Assembly (NCBI RefSeq): GCF_001263355.1
Contig: NZ_LGYO01000011.1
Coordinates: 62,001-126,000, forward strand
DNA length: 64,000 bases
Source: Acetobacterium bakii
GTDB lineage: Bacteria; Bacillota; Clostridia; Eubacteriales; Eubacteriaceae
Direction of reading: 5' to 3'
Made by a program: the position numbers and the translations under genes. Below the pieces are notes generated by a model that had not been told where the DNA came from, made no database searches, and saw nothing but the letters and a program-made list of their open reading frames with translations. Shown piece after piece: positions 17,952 through 26,085 of the stretch. Each line of letters begins with the position of its first letter. Positions within the stretch are counted from its first letter, which is position 1.

Positions 17952-19169
17952 ATGATCAGGGATATTAAAAAGAATCTTGAATTAAGAAAACTGGAACCAA
18001 AAGATCTAACCCAGTTTAATGATATTTTAAGATATGCTTTTCAGGTTACGGATGAAGATTTATTAAAAGTGGGATGGAAACACGATGAAATAAAACGATC
18101 TAAATTTCCAATATTAGAAAAAGCAGAGGTGCTCGGTTGGTTTGAAGATGGCAAATTAGCGTCCCAAATTGCGGTGTACCCGCTTCAGGTCAATATTTAC
18201 GGCAGTATTTACGATATGGGTTACATTACCGGAGTGGCAACTTACCCCGAATATATGGGAATGGGTTTAATGTCACGATTAATGAAAAAAAGCCTGGAAA
18301 GTATGCGGGAACAAAACCAAAGCATCTCTTTTCTGTTTCCATATTCCATGCCTCTGTATCGTCACAAGGGCTGGGAAGTTGTATCTGATAAAATGACCTA
18401 TCGGATCCGGGATAATCAGTTGCCAAAGGATATTGAGGTGCCAGGTAGAATTCGAAGGGTTCCGGAAGATAGTCCGGACTTAATTAATCTCCATGACGCC
18501 TATGCAAAGAAAACCCATGGCTGTTTGGTTCGATCCGAACTGGTATGGGAAGAATACTGGCGCTGGGATGTTGAAGATGTCACCGTAGCGATTTACTATG
18601 ATGAGGATGACGTGCCACGGGGGTACCTGGTTTATCTCATCGAAAATGATGTTTTTCATGTAAAAGAAATGATCTACTTAAATCAGGAGGCAAGAAAAGG
18701 ACTGTGGGGTTATATCGCAGCCCACGAATCGATGATTAATGAGGTGGTTGGAAATAACTATAACAATCATACCATTTCCTTTTTATTTGGCGACAGTGAT
18801 ATGAAAGAGACCATTCGACCCTATATCATGGCGCGAATTGTGGATTTTGAAAAATTTATAGCAGAATATAATTTTGTCAACACAGATATCAATGAATCGG
18901 TAACCTTTGAAATTTCGGATTCAGTATTGGAATGGAATAATAGAAGTTTTACTATTGCCTTTAGTAAAGGGCAGGATCCGATGTTAACGGATGAGCCATC
19001 AGAAAATATTATTCGGTTGGAAATCGGGATATTAACAACCATGCTGTTGGGATACGAGCGACCCACTTATTTGCAGAGAATCGAACGCATTGAGACGGAT
19101 AAAAAAACAGTTTTAATATTGGAAAGTATTATCCCCAATGATAAGGTTTATTTTTCAGATTATATTTAA
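17952..19169 (+). CDS. Eis-like GNAT N-acetyltransferase
   Basis: A 405-residue protein with a GNAT acetyl-CoA-binding segment (ITGVATYPEYMGMGLMSRLM, about residues 95-114), a second GNAT-like half and a C-terminal sterol-carrier-like portion, the layout of the Eis family. Eis enzymes acetylate amines on aminoglycosides, lysines or cell-wall precursors; the substrate here is unknown. The start follows AAGGGGA, and TGATATAAT near 17910 is an extended -10. Confidence 0.85.
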   Translation: MIRDIKKNLELRKLEPKDLTQFNDILRYAFQVTDEDLLKVGWKHDEIKRSKFPILEKAEVLGWFEDGKLASQIAVYPLQVNIYGSIYDMGYITGVATYPEYMGMGLMSRLMKKSLESMREQNQSISFLFPYSMPLYRHKGWEVVSDKMTYRIRDNQLPKDIEVPGRIRRVPEDSPDLINLHDAYAKKTHGCLVRSELVWEEYWRWDVEDVTVAIYYDEDDVPRGYLVYLIENDVFHVKEMIYLNQEARKGLWGYIAAHESMINEVVGNNYNNHTISFLFGDSDMKETIRPYIMARIVDFEKFIAEYNFVNTDINESVTFEISDSVLEWNNRSFTIAFSKGQDPMLTDEPSENIIRLEIGILTTMLLGYERPTYLQRIERIETDKKTVLILESIIPNDKVYFSDYI

Positions 19170-19225
19170 ACATTAAAGATTAATCGACAAACTTTTTAGA
19201 TTCAGTTATTTAAATTATCTTCAGT

Positions 19226-19260
19226 CTGAGCGGTTTGGAATTTTTCCAAACCGCTCAGGT
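19226..19260. terminator. hairpin after the Eis-like gene (first of two copies)
   Basis: CTGAGCGGTTTGGAA paired with TTCCAAACCGCTCAG around a TTT loop, 55 bases past the gene. No T-run follows directly. A nearly identical 26-base hairpin is found at 19398-19423, where a T-run does follow, and palindromic element C lies between the two. Confidence 0.6.
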
Positions 19261-19377
19261 TGTCGACAAACCCGACCTGGGGACAATGGTAAATCGTTGT
19301 CGTCGGCATGATCGGACAGGCTAGCCTGTTCGCCATGATGCCGACAACTGATGTTACGATTGTCCCCAGGACTCACT
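19258..19377 (-). repeat. palindromic element, copy C (inverted orientation)
   Basis: Same family as copies A and B but on the opposite strand: reading the minus strand gives GTGAGTCCTGGGGACAATCG, the middle stem GTTGTCGGC, inner GCGAACAGGC...GCCTGTCCG, then ATTGTCCCCAGG and the trailing GGTTTGTCGACAACC palindrome. It sits between two copies of the same hairpin. Confidence 0.9.
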
Positions 19378-19397
19378 TTTCTGCTTTGTTATCTAAT

Positions 19398-19427
19398 GTG
19401 GTTTGGAATTTTTCCAAACCGCTTTTT
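19398..19427 (+). terminator. intrinsic terminator (second hairpin copy)
   Basis: GTGGTTTGGAA/TTCCAAACCGC with a T-run (TTTTTT) right after the stem. It matches 19230-19255 at 25 of 26 bases. Confidence 0.7.
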
Positions 19428-19450
19428 TAAATTGATTTTTAGTTCAGCTC

Positions 19451-20017
19451 CTAATTTGTAATTAATGCGATGCCTTCCATTAAAGTCGCTTCATCAATGG
19501 CCCCCCGATAACTGGTAATAATATTACCGTTTGCATCAATGAAAAAGGTTGTCGGTATGGATGTTACCGCATAGGCCCTGGCCGCTTCCTGTTCGGTGTC
19601 AAAATACACCGGAAAATCAAAGCCCTGATCCTTAACATAGGCAAGGCCTTTTTCGGTTGTCTCGCGCTGGCCATCCACAAGATCCAACATTAAAAACACA
19701 ACCGCATCCTTATTATCGCCATAGACTGAATTAAAGTGCGGCATTTCGCTTTTACAGGGCGGACACCAGGACGCCCAAAAATTGAGAACAATGGGTTTGC
19801 CGGAAAAATCAGAGAGTTTAACGGGATTTCCGGTTTCGTCAACAACCGTAAAATCCGGAGCGGAGTCATAACTGCTTTCCTGGACCGGGTTTTCATTGTT
19901 CTCTGAGCTGTTATTGGTTTTAAATGAGCTGGATAAATAGCTGTATCCCAAAGAGGCGATGACTAAAAAGGTGATAAAGGCCATAATACCGATGATTGTT
20001 TTTGTCTTATTATTCAT
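19451..20017 (-). CDS. membrane-anchored TlpA/ResA-like thioredoxin
   Basis: A 188-residue extracytoplasmic thiol-disulfide protein. It has one N-terminal membrane helix (about residues 8-30), a low-complexity linker, then an AhpC-TSA/redoxin fold with the active site WCPPC (about residue 82) and the cis-proline loop SIPTTF. It is probably kept reduced by CcdA, whose gene ends 10 bases upstream. The likely job is reduction of cysteines in exported proteins. Confidence 0.9.
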   Translation of the reverse strand: MNNKTKTIIGIMAFITFLVIASLGYSYLSSSFKTNNSSENNENPVQESSYDSAPDFTVVDETGNPVKLSDFSGKPIVLNFWASWCPPCKSEMPHFNSVYGDNKDAVVFLMLDLVDGQRETTEKGLAYVKDQGFDFPVYFDTEQEAARAYAVTSIPTTFFIDANGNIITSYRGAIDEATLMEGIALITN

Positions 20018-20027
20018 AAACTTCTCC

Positions 20028-20699
20028 TTAAAAAGTTAAGATTGAAAGAAAATATCCCATTAAACCTGTGGCGGTTAAAACACCCACAAGAACGAGCAGG
20101 CCACCTGAAATTAAATTGATGATGCGATAATTGCGCTTAATAAAGTTAAACGCAGACTTGAGCCGATCAATTAAAAGTGCACTGATAATAAACGGAATAC
20201 CCAGACCGATGGAAAATGATAACAACATCAATACACCCTTTAGGGTATCCCCACTGGAGGCTGCCAACATCAGGGCCGAACCTAAAAAGGCGCCCACACA
20301 GGGAGTCCAGCCAATGGAAAAGACGACACCGAAAACAACCGAAGATAAAAATCCCATTTTGAAATTCTTCAGGCTCAATTGCCGGTTTGTATTGAGAAAG
20401 GGAATATGAAACAGACCCATAAAATGCAACCCAAAAACAATGATGATGCCACCGGTTACTAAATTCAGTAGCACACTATATTCGATCAATAAACTTCCTA
20501 TTGTGCCGGCAAATGCTCCTAATAGAACAAAAACAAGGGTAAAACCAAGAACGAAGCCCAATGCATTCCTAAGAACTGCCGACTTATTTTCATTATTGGT
20601 TTGGCCGGCAAAATATGAAATATAAATGGGCAGCATGGGTAAGAGACAAGGGGAAATAAAGGTCATGATTCCTTCCAGAAACGCGATAAAATAATCCAT
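20028..20699 (-). CDS. ccdA: CcdA-type cytochrome c biogenesis/thiol transport protein
   Basis: A 223-residue, six-helix membrane protein that carries electrons from cytoplasmic thioredoxin to the outside. The two redox cysteines lie in ISPCLLPMLPIY (near residue 18) and in GWTPCVGAF (near residue 130), each next to proline as in CcdA/DsbD. The start at 20699 is chosen because AAAGG lies six bases before it; an ATG at 20705 is too close. Operon with the TlpA-like gene. Confidence 0.9.
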   Translation of the reverse strand: MDYFIAFLEGIMTFISPCLLPMLPIYISYFAGQTNNENKSAVLRNALGFVLGFTLVFVLLGAFAGTIGSLLIEYSVLLNLVTGGIIIVFGLHFMGLFHIPFLNTNRQLSLKNFKMGFLSSVVFGVVFSIGWTPCVGAFLGSALMLAASSGDTLKGVLMLLSFSIGLGIPFIISALLIDRLKSAFNFIKRNYRIINLISGGLLVLVGVLTATGLMGYFLSILTF

Positions 20700-20808
20700 A
20701 AACATCCTTTCTAAGTAAGTATTCCAACGTCAACGCTTTTTTTTATGATCGGCATTCTAGTTGTCTATTTTTTGTCATGTTTATTGTAACAATTTCAGTT
20801 TGATTTTA

Positions 20809-20868
20809 GCCTTAATTGAAGCCTTAATTGAAGCCTTAATTGAAGCCTTAATTGAAGCCTTAATTGAA
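20809..20868. repeat. five tandem copies of a 12-bp repeat
   Basis: GCCTTAATTGAA is repeated five times without a mismatch, about 105 bases upstream of the ccdA start. The unit is 12 bp, near one helical turn. It contains no gene. Copy number may vary between strains and alter promoter spacing. Confidence 0.97.
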
Positions 20869-21098
20869 GCAACGAATAGCTTTTTTAATTATACCAAAAT
20901 CGTATTGAGAATTCTGTAATTGGATCACAGAGTTCATGTTAGCAGTCGGTAATGCCATAAATCGTTATGGCACTGGATGGCTTTAAAAAATGAATAGCAG
21001 GTGCGCGGAGAGAAGCGTTCTAATTCAGTTTGTTTTATTTAAATTTCTTTGGAATTTATTAAAAATAAAGGTATCATAGGGTGAGGATAACAGCGTAG
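20869..21098. other. non-coding spacer with one hairpin
   Basis: No supported gene. The only structure seen is the perfect stem TGCCATAA/TTATGGCA (20953-20972) with an ATCG loop and no T-run. A remnant of an ABC-2 permease follows. Confidence 0.5.
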
Positions 21099-21291
21099 AG
21101 GAAATTAAGGGAAAGAACCACCGGAACACTGGAACGGCTTATGTTGACCCCAATAAAACGATATGAAGTGATCCCTGGTTATACTTTGGGATTTGGAATT
21201 TCTCAGGGATTATCTGGTTGCCCTTTGTGTATTCATTATTTTATTATCGGTGATCAATACCCTTGCCTTAAAAAAATATCGAAAAATTTAA
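21099..21291 (+). pseudogene. remnant of an ABC-2 type transporter permease
   Basis: Two short pieces in different frames look like parts of one ABC-2 permease. In the first frame (from 21099) one reads RERTTGTLERLMLTPIKRYE, then VIPGYTLGFGI, a hallmark block of these permeases. After a frame change near 21175 the other frame reads VALCVFIILLSVINTLALKK and ends in a stop at 21289-21291, a typical last membrane helix and basic tail. The ATPase partner and most of the permease are missing. The remnant ends 16 bases before the DUF1003 gene. Confidence 0.65.
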
Positions 21292-21307
21292 AAAAGGAGA
21301 AGAGCGG

Positions 21308-21826
21308 ATGTCAATTAGTGAAAAAAGGATCGAATTAATTAAAACTATTCTAAAAGACGAGGTCATTGCGGATGAAGAAAATGAAATTTTACATCAACTC
21401 CTGGATGAGCGTATTTCCCGAAATACCGTAACCCTGCATGATGAGAAGCTGACTTTTGGCCAAAAGGCAGCAGATAGACTTGCAAAATTCGCAGGAAGTT
21501 GGACGTTTATCATCCTCTTCTTTATAACATTGACAGCCTGGATTATCTTAAATGCAGTCATTCTCACAAGACCCTACGATGTTTATCCCTTCATTCTTCT
21601 TAATTTAGCACTGTCCTGTCTGGCTGCAATTCAGGCACCGGTGATTATGATGAGCCAAAACCGTCAGGAAGAAAAAGACCGGATCCGAGCTAAAAATGAT
21701 TATAAAGTTAATCTGAAATCTGAAATAATTGTTGAGGATATCCATCAAAAACTTGATGCCATTCTGGAAAATCAAGAGAACATTCTCAGCAGAGTCGATT
21801 TGCTTGAGAAAAACAAAAATGAATAA
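21308..21826 (+). CDS. DUF1003 membrane protein
   Basis: A 172-residue protein with two membrane helices (about residues 63-83 and 92-115) flanked by charged segments. The family hallmarks are AIQAPVIMMSQNRQ followed by KDR..A..DY.VN.K.E. The C-terminal tail is helical (coiled-coil-like, with LDAILENQENILSRVDLLEK). Function is unknown. AAAGGAG precedes the start. Confidence 0.88.
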   Translation: MSISEKRIELIKTILKDEVIADEENEILHQLLDERISRNTVTLHDEKLTFGQKAADRLAKFAGSWTFIILFFITLTAWIILNAVILTRPYDVYPFILLNLALSCLAAIQAPVIMMSQNRQEEKDRIRAKNDYKVNLKSEIIVEDIHQKLDAILENQENILSRVDLLEKNKNE

Positions 21827-22012
21827 GTCCTATTTATTTACAAAAGTCATGAGACTGTGTGCGAATGCAAACAGCGGATATCGGGAATGCAAAAATAGCT
21901 GGCTATGGTTTATTAAAGTGAGATCGTGGTATAATAAAACAAAGTTGTTTCATAATTTTAGCCTATAAATGCTGTAAAATCAGGGCGATATTAATTTTCA
22001 GGAGGTAGTGCC

Positions 22013-23281
22013 GTGTCCCATATTTTAGCGAAATCCGCTTACAAAAGTCTTGAAGAGCGTTTAAACCGATTCCCCCAGGGAGCACCGGTTTCAGACACCT
22101 TATATAAGATCCTTGGCATTCTGTTTTCCGAAAAGGAGGCGGCGCTTGTGGCCCAACTCCCCATCCAACCGTTCACCGCAAAAAAAGCGGGGAAGATCTG
22201 GGGAATGTCTGAAGCCGAGGCTCGGAAGGTTCTGGATGGATTGGCCTCAAGATGCATTCTCATGGATATGGAAAGCAATAAAGAAACCCGATACTTGCTG
22301 CCACCGCCAATGGCCGGTTTCCTTGAGTTTTCGATGATGCGCACCAGAAATGATATCGATCAGAAGCTGTTGGCGGAGCTTTTTTATCAGTATATGAATG
22401 TTGAGGAAGACTTTGTCAAAGAACTTTTCTTTGGAACCGAGACCCGGCTGGGAAGAGTGTTTGTTAATGAAAGCGTCCTGGGCGCTGAGGACCGGGTTCA
22501 GATTCTTGATTTCCAGAAGGCTAGCCATATCATCGAAACCGCGGAACATATTGGCATTGGGATGTGCTATTGTCGGCATAAGATGGAGCATGTCGGAAAA
22601 AATTGTGACGCTCCCATCAATGATATCTGTATGACTTTTGGCGGCGCTGCCGAAGCGCTGATCCGACATGATTATGCCAGGAAAATCGATACCTCAGAGG
22701 GGTTGGAAACCCTGTATAAAGCCTATGATTATAACCTGATTCAGTGCGGGGAAAATGTCCGAAACGATGTTTCGTTTATCTGCAACTGCTGCGGCTGCTG
22801 CTGCGAAGCGCTGGTGGCCACTAAGAAATTTGGGAATCTTCATCCGGTTGAAACCACTGGCTTTATCCCTGAGCTCAATGCAGATACCTGTATCGGTTGT
22901 GGCAAATGCGAAAAAGCCTGCCAGATCGAAGTTATCAAAATGGAAGCTGTCGATGGAAAAAAGGTTCCGGTTATAGATGAAAATATATGCCTTGGCTGTG
23001 GTCTTTGTGTCCGTGCCTGTCCCAATAAAAGTCTCTTGTTAAAAAGCACCGGGCAAAAGATCATCACGCCATCCACATCCGTCCACCGGGTTGTCCTCAT
23101 GGCCATTGAAAAAGGGACGCTTCAGGAGTTGATTTTTGATAACAAAGCGTTATTCAGTCACCGCGCCATGGTCGCAATCCTGTCGGCGATTCTCAAAATG
23201 CCGCCCATTAAAAAGGCCATGGCCAGCGAACAGATGCGCTCAGTTTATTTGGAGAAACTCATTGCGAGACAAAATATTTAA
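22013..23281 (+). CDS. 4Fe-4S dicluster protein with winged-helix-like N-terminus
   Basis: A 422-residue iron-sulfur protein starting at GTG with AGGAGGT seven bases upstream. Residues 1-110 resemble a winged-helix region (SEAEARKVLDGLASRCIL). The middle part holds unusual cysteines (MCYCRHKMEHVGKNCDAP, and NCCGCCC near residue 256). The C-terminal part has two classical 4Fe-4S sites: CIGCGKCEKAC and CLGCGLCVRACP. Such proteins occur in clostridia next to redox genes, and are probably electron carriers or redox-sensing proteins. The partner is unknown. Confidence 0.85.
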   Translation: MSHILAKSAYKSLEERLNRFPQGAPVSDTLYKILGILFSEKEAALVAQLPIQPFTAKKAGKIWGMSEAEARKVLDGLASRCILMDMESNKETRYLLPPPMAGFLEFSMMRTRNDIDQKLLAELFYQYMNVEEDFVKELFFGTETRLGRVFVNESVLGAEDRVQILDFQKASHIIETAEHIGIGMCYCRHKMEHVGKNCDAPINDICMTFGGAAEALIRHDYARKIDTSEGLETLYKAYDYNLIQCGENVRNDVSFICNCCGCCCEALVATKKFGNLHPVETTGFIPELNADTCIGCGKCEKACQIEVIKMEAVDGKKVPVIDENICLGCGLCVRACPNKSLLLKSTGQKIITPSTSVHRVVLMAIEKGTLQELIFDNKALFSHRAMVAILSAILKMPPIKKAMASEQMRSVYLEKLIARQNI

Positions 23282-23343
23282 GCAACAAATTCGAGAGAAG
23301 TAAAAAAACGCATGGTTGCGGAGTTTGTAATCAAACTAGAAAC

Positions 23344-23458
23344 GTAAGTTCTGGGGATAATCGTAACATCAGTTGTCGGCATCATGGCGACAGCCTGTAC
23401 GATCATGCAGCCGACAACGATTTACCATTGTCCCCAGGACGGGTTTGCCAACAAACTC
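23344..23458. repeat. palindromic element, copy D
   Basis: Same family as copies A-C, plus orientation, in the 239-bp gap between two genes. The outer stem TCTGGGGATAAT/ATTGTCCCCAGGA and the middle stem GTTGTCGGC/GCCGACAAC are kept. The inner hairpin is shortened (GGCGACAGCCTGTACG), missing several bases of the inner arm. A flanking GAGTTTGT/ACAAACTC pair (23318-23325 with 23451-23458) extends the palindrome outward. Confidence 0.9.
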
Positions 23459-23520
23459 AACAATACTTTGCTTTTTTTATGGTATCATTATTGAAGAAGC
23501 TTTGGTAAGAGGAGAAATGA

Positions 23521-24861
23521 ATGCCTAAAATCGGAATGCGAATTATTAAAACATGCATAGCAGTGTATATCTGCTTTTTAATCTATCTCCTGCGGGGCGA
23601 GCAGGGGGCACCATTTTATTCTGCCATTGCAGCGATTTTATGCATGCAGCCCTATGTTTCAAATAGCTTTAAAATTGCCTTAAACAGAACCGTCGGCACC
23701 TTTATCGGCGGTGCCATGGGACTGGTTTTTTTGATCGTTGAAAGAAGTTTGGCCCTGACATCGATTCCGGCCCTCCAGTATCTGATGGTCTCTTTAGCCA
23801 TTATCCCTCTGATTTACATTACCTTACTGATAAAAAAGCCAACCGCTTCCTATATTGCCTGTGTTGTTTTTTTGAGCATTGCCATAACCCATGGTTCAGA
23901 CGTGAATCCGGCTCTTTTTACAATGGATAGAATCTTAGATACATTAATCGGTATTTTTGTATCTCTGGGGGTTAATGCATTTCATCTTCCCAGGAAGAAA
24001 AACACCCATATTCTGTTTGTCAGCGATTTGGACGGAACTTTATTAAATTCACAAAATGCAATCAGCAATTATTCAAAGATAAAGCTCAATAAGCTGCTCA
24101 GCCAGGGTGCGCTCATCTCTATTGTAACAAATCGCAGTATTGCCACTCTGCTGCCTATTTTCGAAGGTGTGGAACTGAAGCTGCCATTGGTATTAATGAA
24201 TGGCGCGGCACTCTATGATCTGCAAAAAAAGAAATATGTGCATTGTCGGACGGTTTCCAATTCCACCGCCCAACAGGTGCTGAAGGTTTTCAAGCAGCAG
24301 GGAACCAATTGTTTCACCCATACCATTATCAACGATATGCTGCATATTTATTATATCAGACTCATCAATCCGGTTGAAAAAGAGCTCTATCATTCCAAAA
24401 AACTCCACCCTCAGAAAAACTATATTTCCGGTGAATTGCCAGACGACCGGGACGTGCTTTATATTATGGCAGTGGACAAACTGGAATTAATCGAAAAACT
24501 CCGGGAAAAAATCATCGGTCTTAGCTGTGCCCCTGAAATCAATGTGATTATTCATGGGGATAAAGAGCATGACGGATACTATTATTTAGAAATTTACAGC
24601 GCTGAAGTTTCAGTGAAAAAGGCGATTGTTGAAATGCAAGAGCGACTGTCGGCTGATACCCTCGTTGCTTTTGGTGACAATGAAAGCGATATTCCCTTAT
24701 TGGAAATGGCCGACCATGGTTATGCAGTTGCCAATGCAACCGATGGATTAATGGAAATGGAGCCGATAATCATAGGGGATAATAATAGTGATGCTGTTGT
24801 CAAAACCATAGAAAAGCATTTTTATTCCAAACGAAAAGGAGCGCAAACTTTTGAAAGCTGA
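23521..24861 (+). CDS. FUSC-like membrane domain fused to a Cof-type HAD phosphatase
   Basis: A 446-residue fusion. Residues 1-155 form a membrane domain of the aromatic-acid exporter/FUSC type (about five helices, with ALNRTVGTFIGGAMG). Residues 160-435 form a HAD-IIB (Cof) hydrolase with motif I SDLDGTLLNS, a conserved Thr-Asn, and motif IV FGDNESDIPLLEMA. HAD-IIB enzymes dephosphorylate sugars or cofactors. The joining of an exporter-like domain to a phosphatase suggests that it dephosphorylates a solute at the membrane (inference). AAGAGGAG precedes the start. Confidence 0.87.
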   Translation: MPKIGMRIIKTCIAVYICFLIYLLRGEQGAPFYSAIAAILCMQPYVSNSFKIALNRTVGTFIGGAMGLVFLIVERSLALTSIPALQYLMVSLAIIPLIYITLLIKKPTASYIACVVFLSIAITHGSDVNPALFTMDRILDTLIGIFVSLGVNAFHLPRKKNTHILFVSDLDGTLLNSQNAISNYSKIKLNKLLSQGALISIVTNRSIATLLPIFEGVELKLPLVLMNGAALYDLQKKKYVHCRTVSNSTAQQVLKVFKQQGTNCFTHTIINDMLHIYYIRLINPVEKELYHSKKLHPQKNYISGELPDDRDVLYIMAVDKLELIEKLREKIIGLSCAPEINVIIHGDKEHDGYYYLEIYSAEVSVKKAIVEMQERLSADTLVAFGDNESDIPLLEMADHGYAVANATDGLMEMEPIIIGDNNSDAVVKTIEKHFYSKRKGAQTFES

Positions 24862-25918
24862 TAAAACAATTGAATTGAGAATTCTGAAAATCATTCTTTG
24901 GATCTATATCATCCTATGTCTTGTGATTGCAGGTTTGAATTATGGCTATGCCAGCCAGGCAAGTCCTGAGGTGGCAGCTTTTATTACCTGGTTTTGGCAC
25001 TTCTATGAAAACTGGATAAAGATGGCCTTTATCATTCTGGGCAGTTTTTTAACCCTGCGAATCATCGGCGCTTCCAAAAGAACCACGATGCGAAAAAGAA
25101 ACCTGACTGGATTTATCATAGCGGCTTTGGTGGTGCATATTATTTCGCCGCTGCTTTTAAACAACACAGAATTATACTTCTTTACCATGCCCCTGCCCTG
25201 GACCACAACGCCTTTACAATTGTTGGATCCCGGCTCCTCTTTTTATCTGAGTCGTTTACCAGTTTGGGGGATTACAGGTATAAGCGCGGCCTTAGTATTT
25301 TATGTTTGTTTCAGTGTTATTGTAACTATCGGGACCCTGTTATTCGGCCGGCGGTGGCAGTGTTCAACGCTATGCCTTTTTAATGGGTTTGCTTCGGAAG
25401 TTTTTGCTCCGGCATTTCCTCTGGTGGGGAAAAAGAAAAAGGCCGGGAGTCGGGGACTTCGTGTTTTTTCTGTATTGAGATGGATTTTTCTTTTTATGGC
25501 GCTTTTTTTCACCCTTTACTGGATCCTGTATCTACTAGGGGTATCCCTGCCAGGCAATATTGAAACCATCGGCAAAATTGAATTATATAAATACCTGAGT
25601 GCAGAATTATTAATGGCCATGTTTTTCTGGGTGGCATTTATTGGCCGGGGCTATTGCTATTATTGTCCACTCGGGACGGTATTGGGTTTGCTGGGAAAAA
25701 TAGTCGGACAAAAAATCATCACGAACAACACAAAATGTATTGAGTGCGGTCAGTGCAATGATGTCTGCCCAATGTCCATTGATATTAAAAACAGAGCAAA
25801 GGATGGGAAGTCAGTGAAAGAGCTGCGCTGCGTGGGGTGCGGTCACTGTGTGGATATCTGTCCAACGATGACCTTATCCTATTCAACCAACTTTATAGAG
25901 CTAATTTCAAAAATATAG
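24851..25918 (+). CDS. polytopic membrane 4Fe-4S protein (NapH/polyferredoxin-like)
   Basis: A 355-residue protein with about six membrane helices and two C-terminal ferredoxin sites, CIECGQCNDVCP and CVGCGHCVDICP, plus a membrane-side CYYCPLGTVLG motif as in NapH/NosR-type proteins. It probably conducts electrons between the membrane and soluble partners. The start is TTG with AAAGGAG nine bases upstream; the ORF overlaps the FUSC-HAD gene by 11 bases, so the two are coupled. Confidence 0.86.
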   Translation: MKADKTIELRILKIILWIYIILCLVIAGLNYGYASQASPEVAAFITWFWHFYENWIKMAFIILGSFLTLRIIGASKRTTMRKRNLTGFIIAALVVHIISPLLLNNTELYFFTMPLPWTTTPLQLLDPGSSFYLSRLPVWGITGISAALVFYVCFSVIVTIGTLLFGRRWQCSTLCLFNGFASEVFAPAFPLVGKKKKAGSRGLRVFSVLRWIFLFMALFFTLYWILYLLGVSLPGNIETIGKIELYKYLSAELLMAMFFWVAFIGRGYCYYCPLGTVLGLLGKIVGQKIITNNTKCIECGQCNDVCPMSIDIKNRAKDGKSVKELRCVGCGHCVDICPTMTLSYSTNFIELISKI

Positions 25919-26085
25919 TTATAATTGTTTAATTATTTGCTTCTGGGAGCACCCATATAAAAGAAACCGGCCATTTAAATTTATTCAAACAATTTGCACT
26001 TCAACTATGTTATAATTTAAAAATTAAGAATCGAGTTTTCGATAAATTCAAGAGGTAGGTATTTTTATGACAAAGGAAAATGAAA

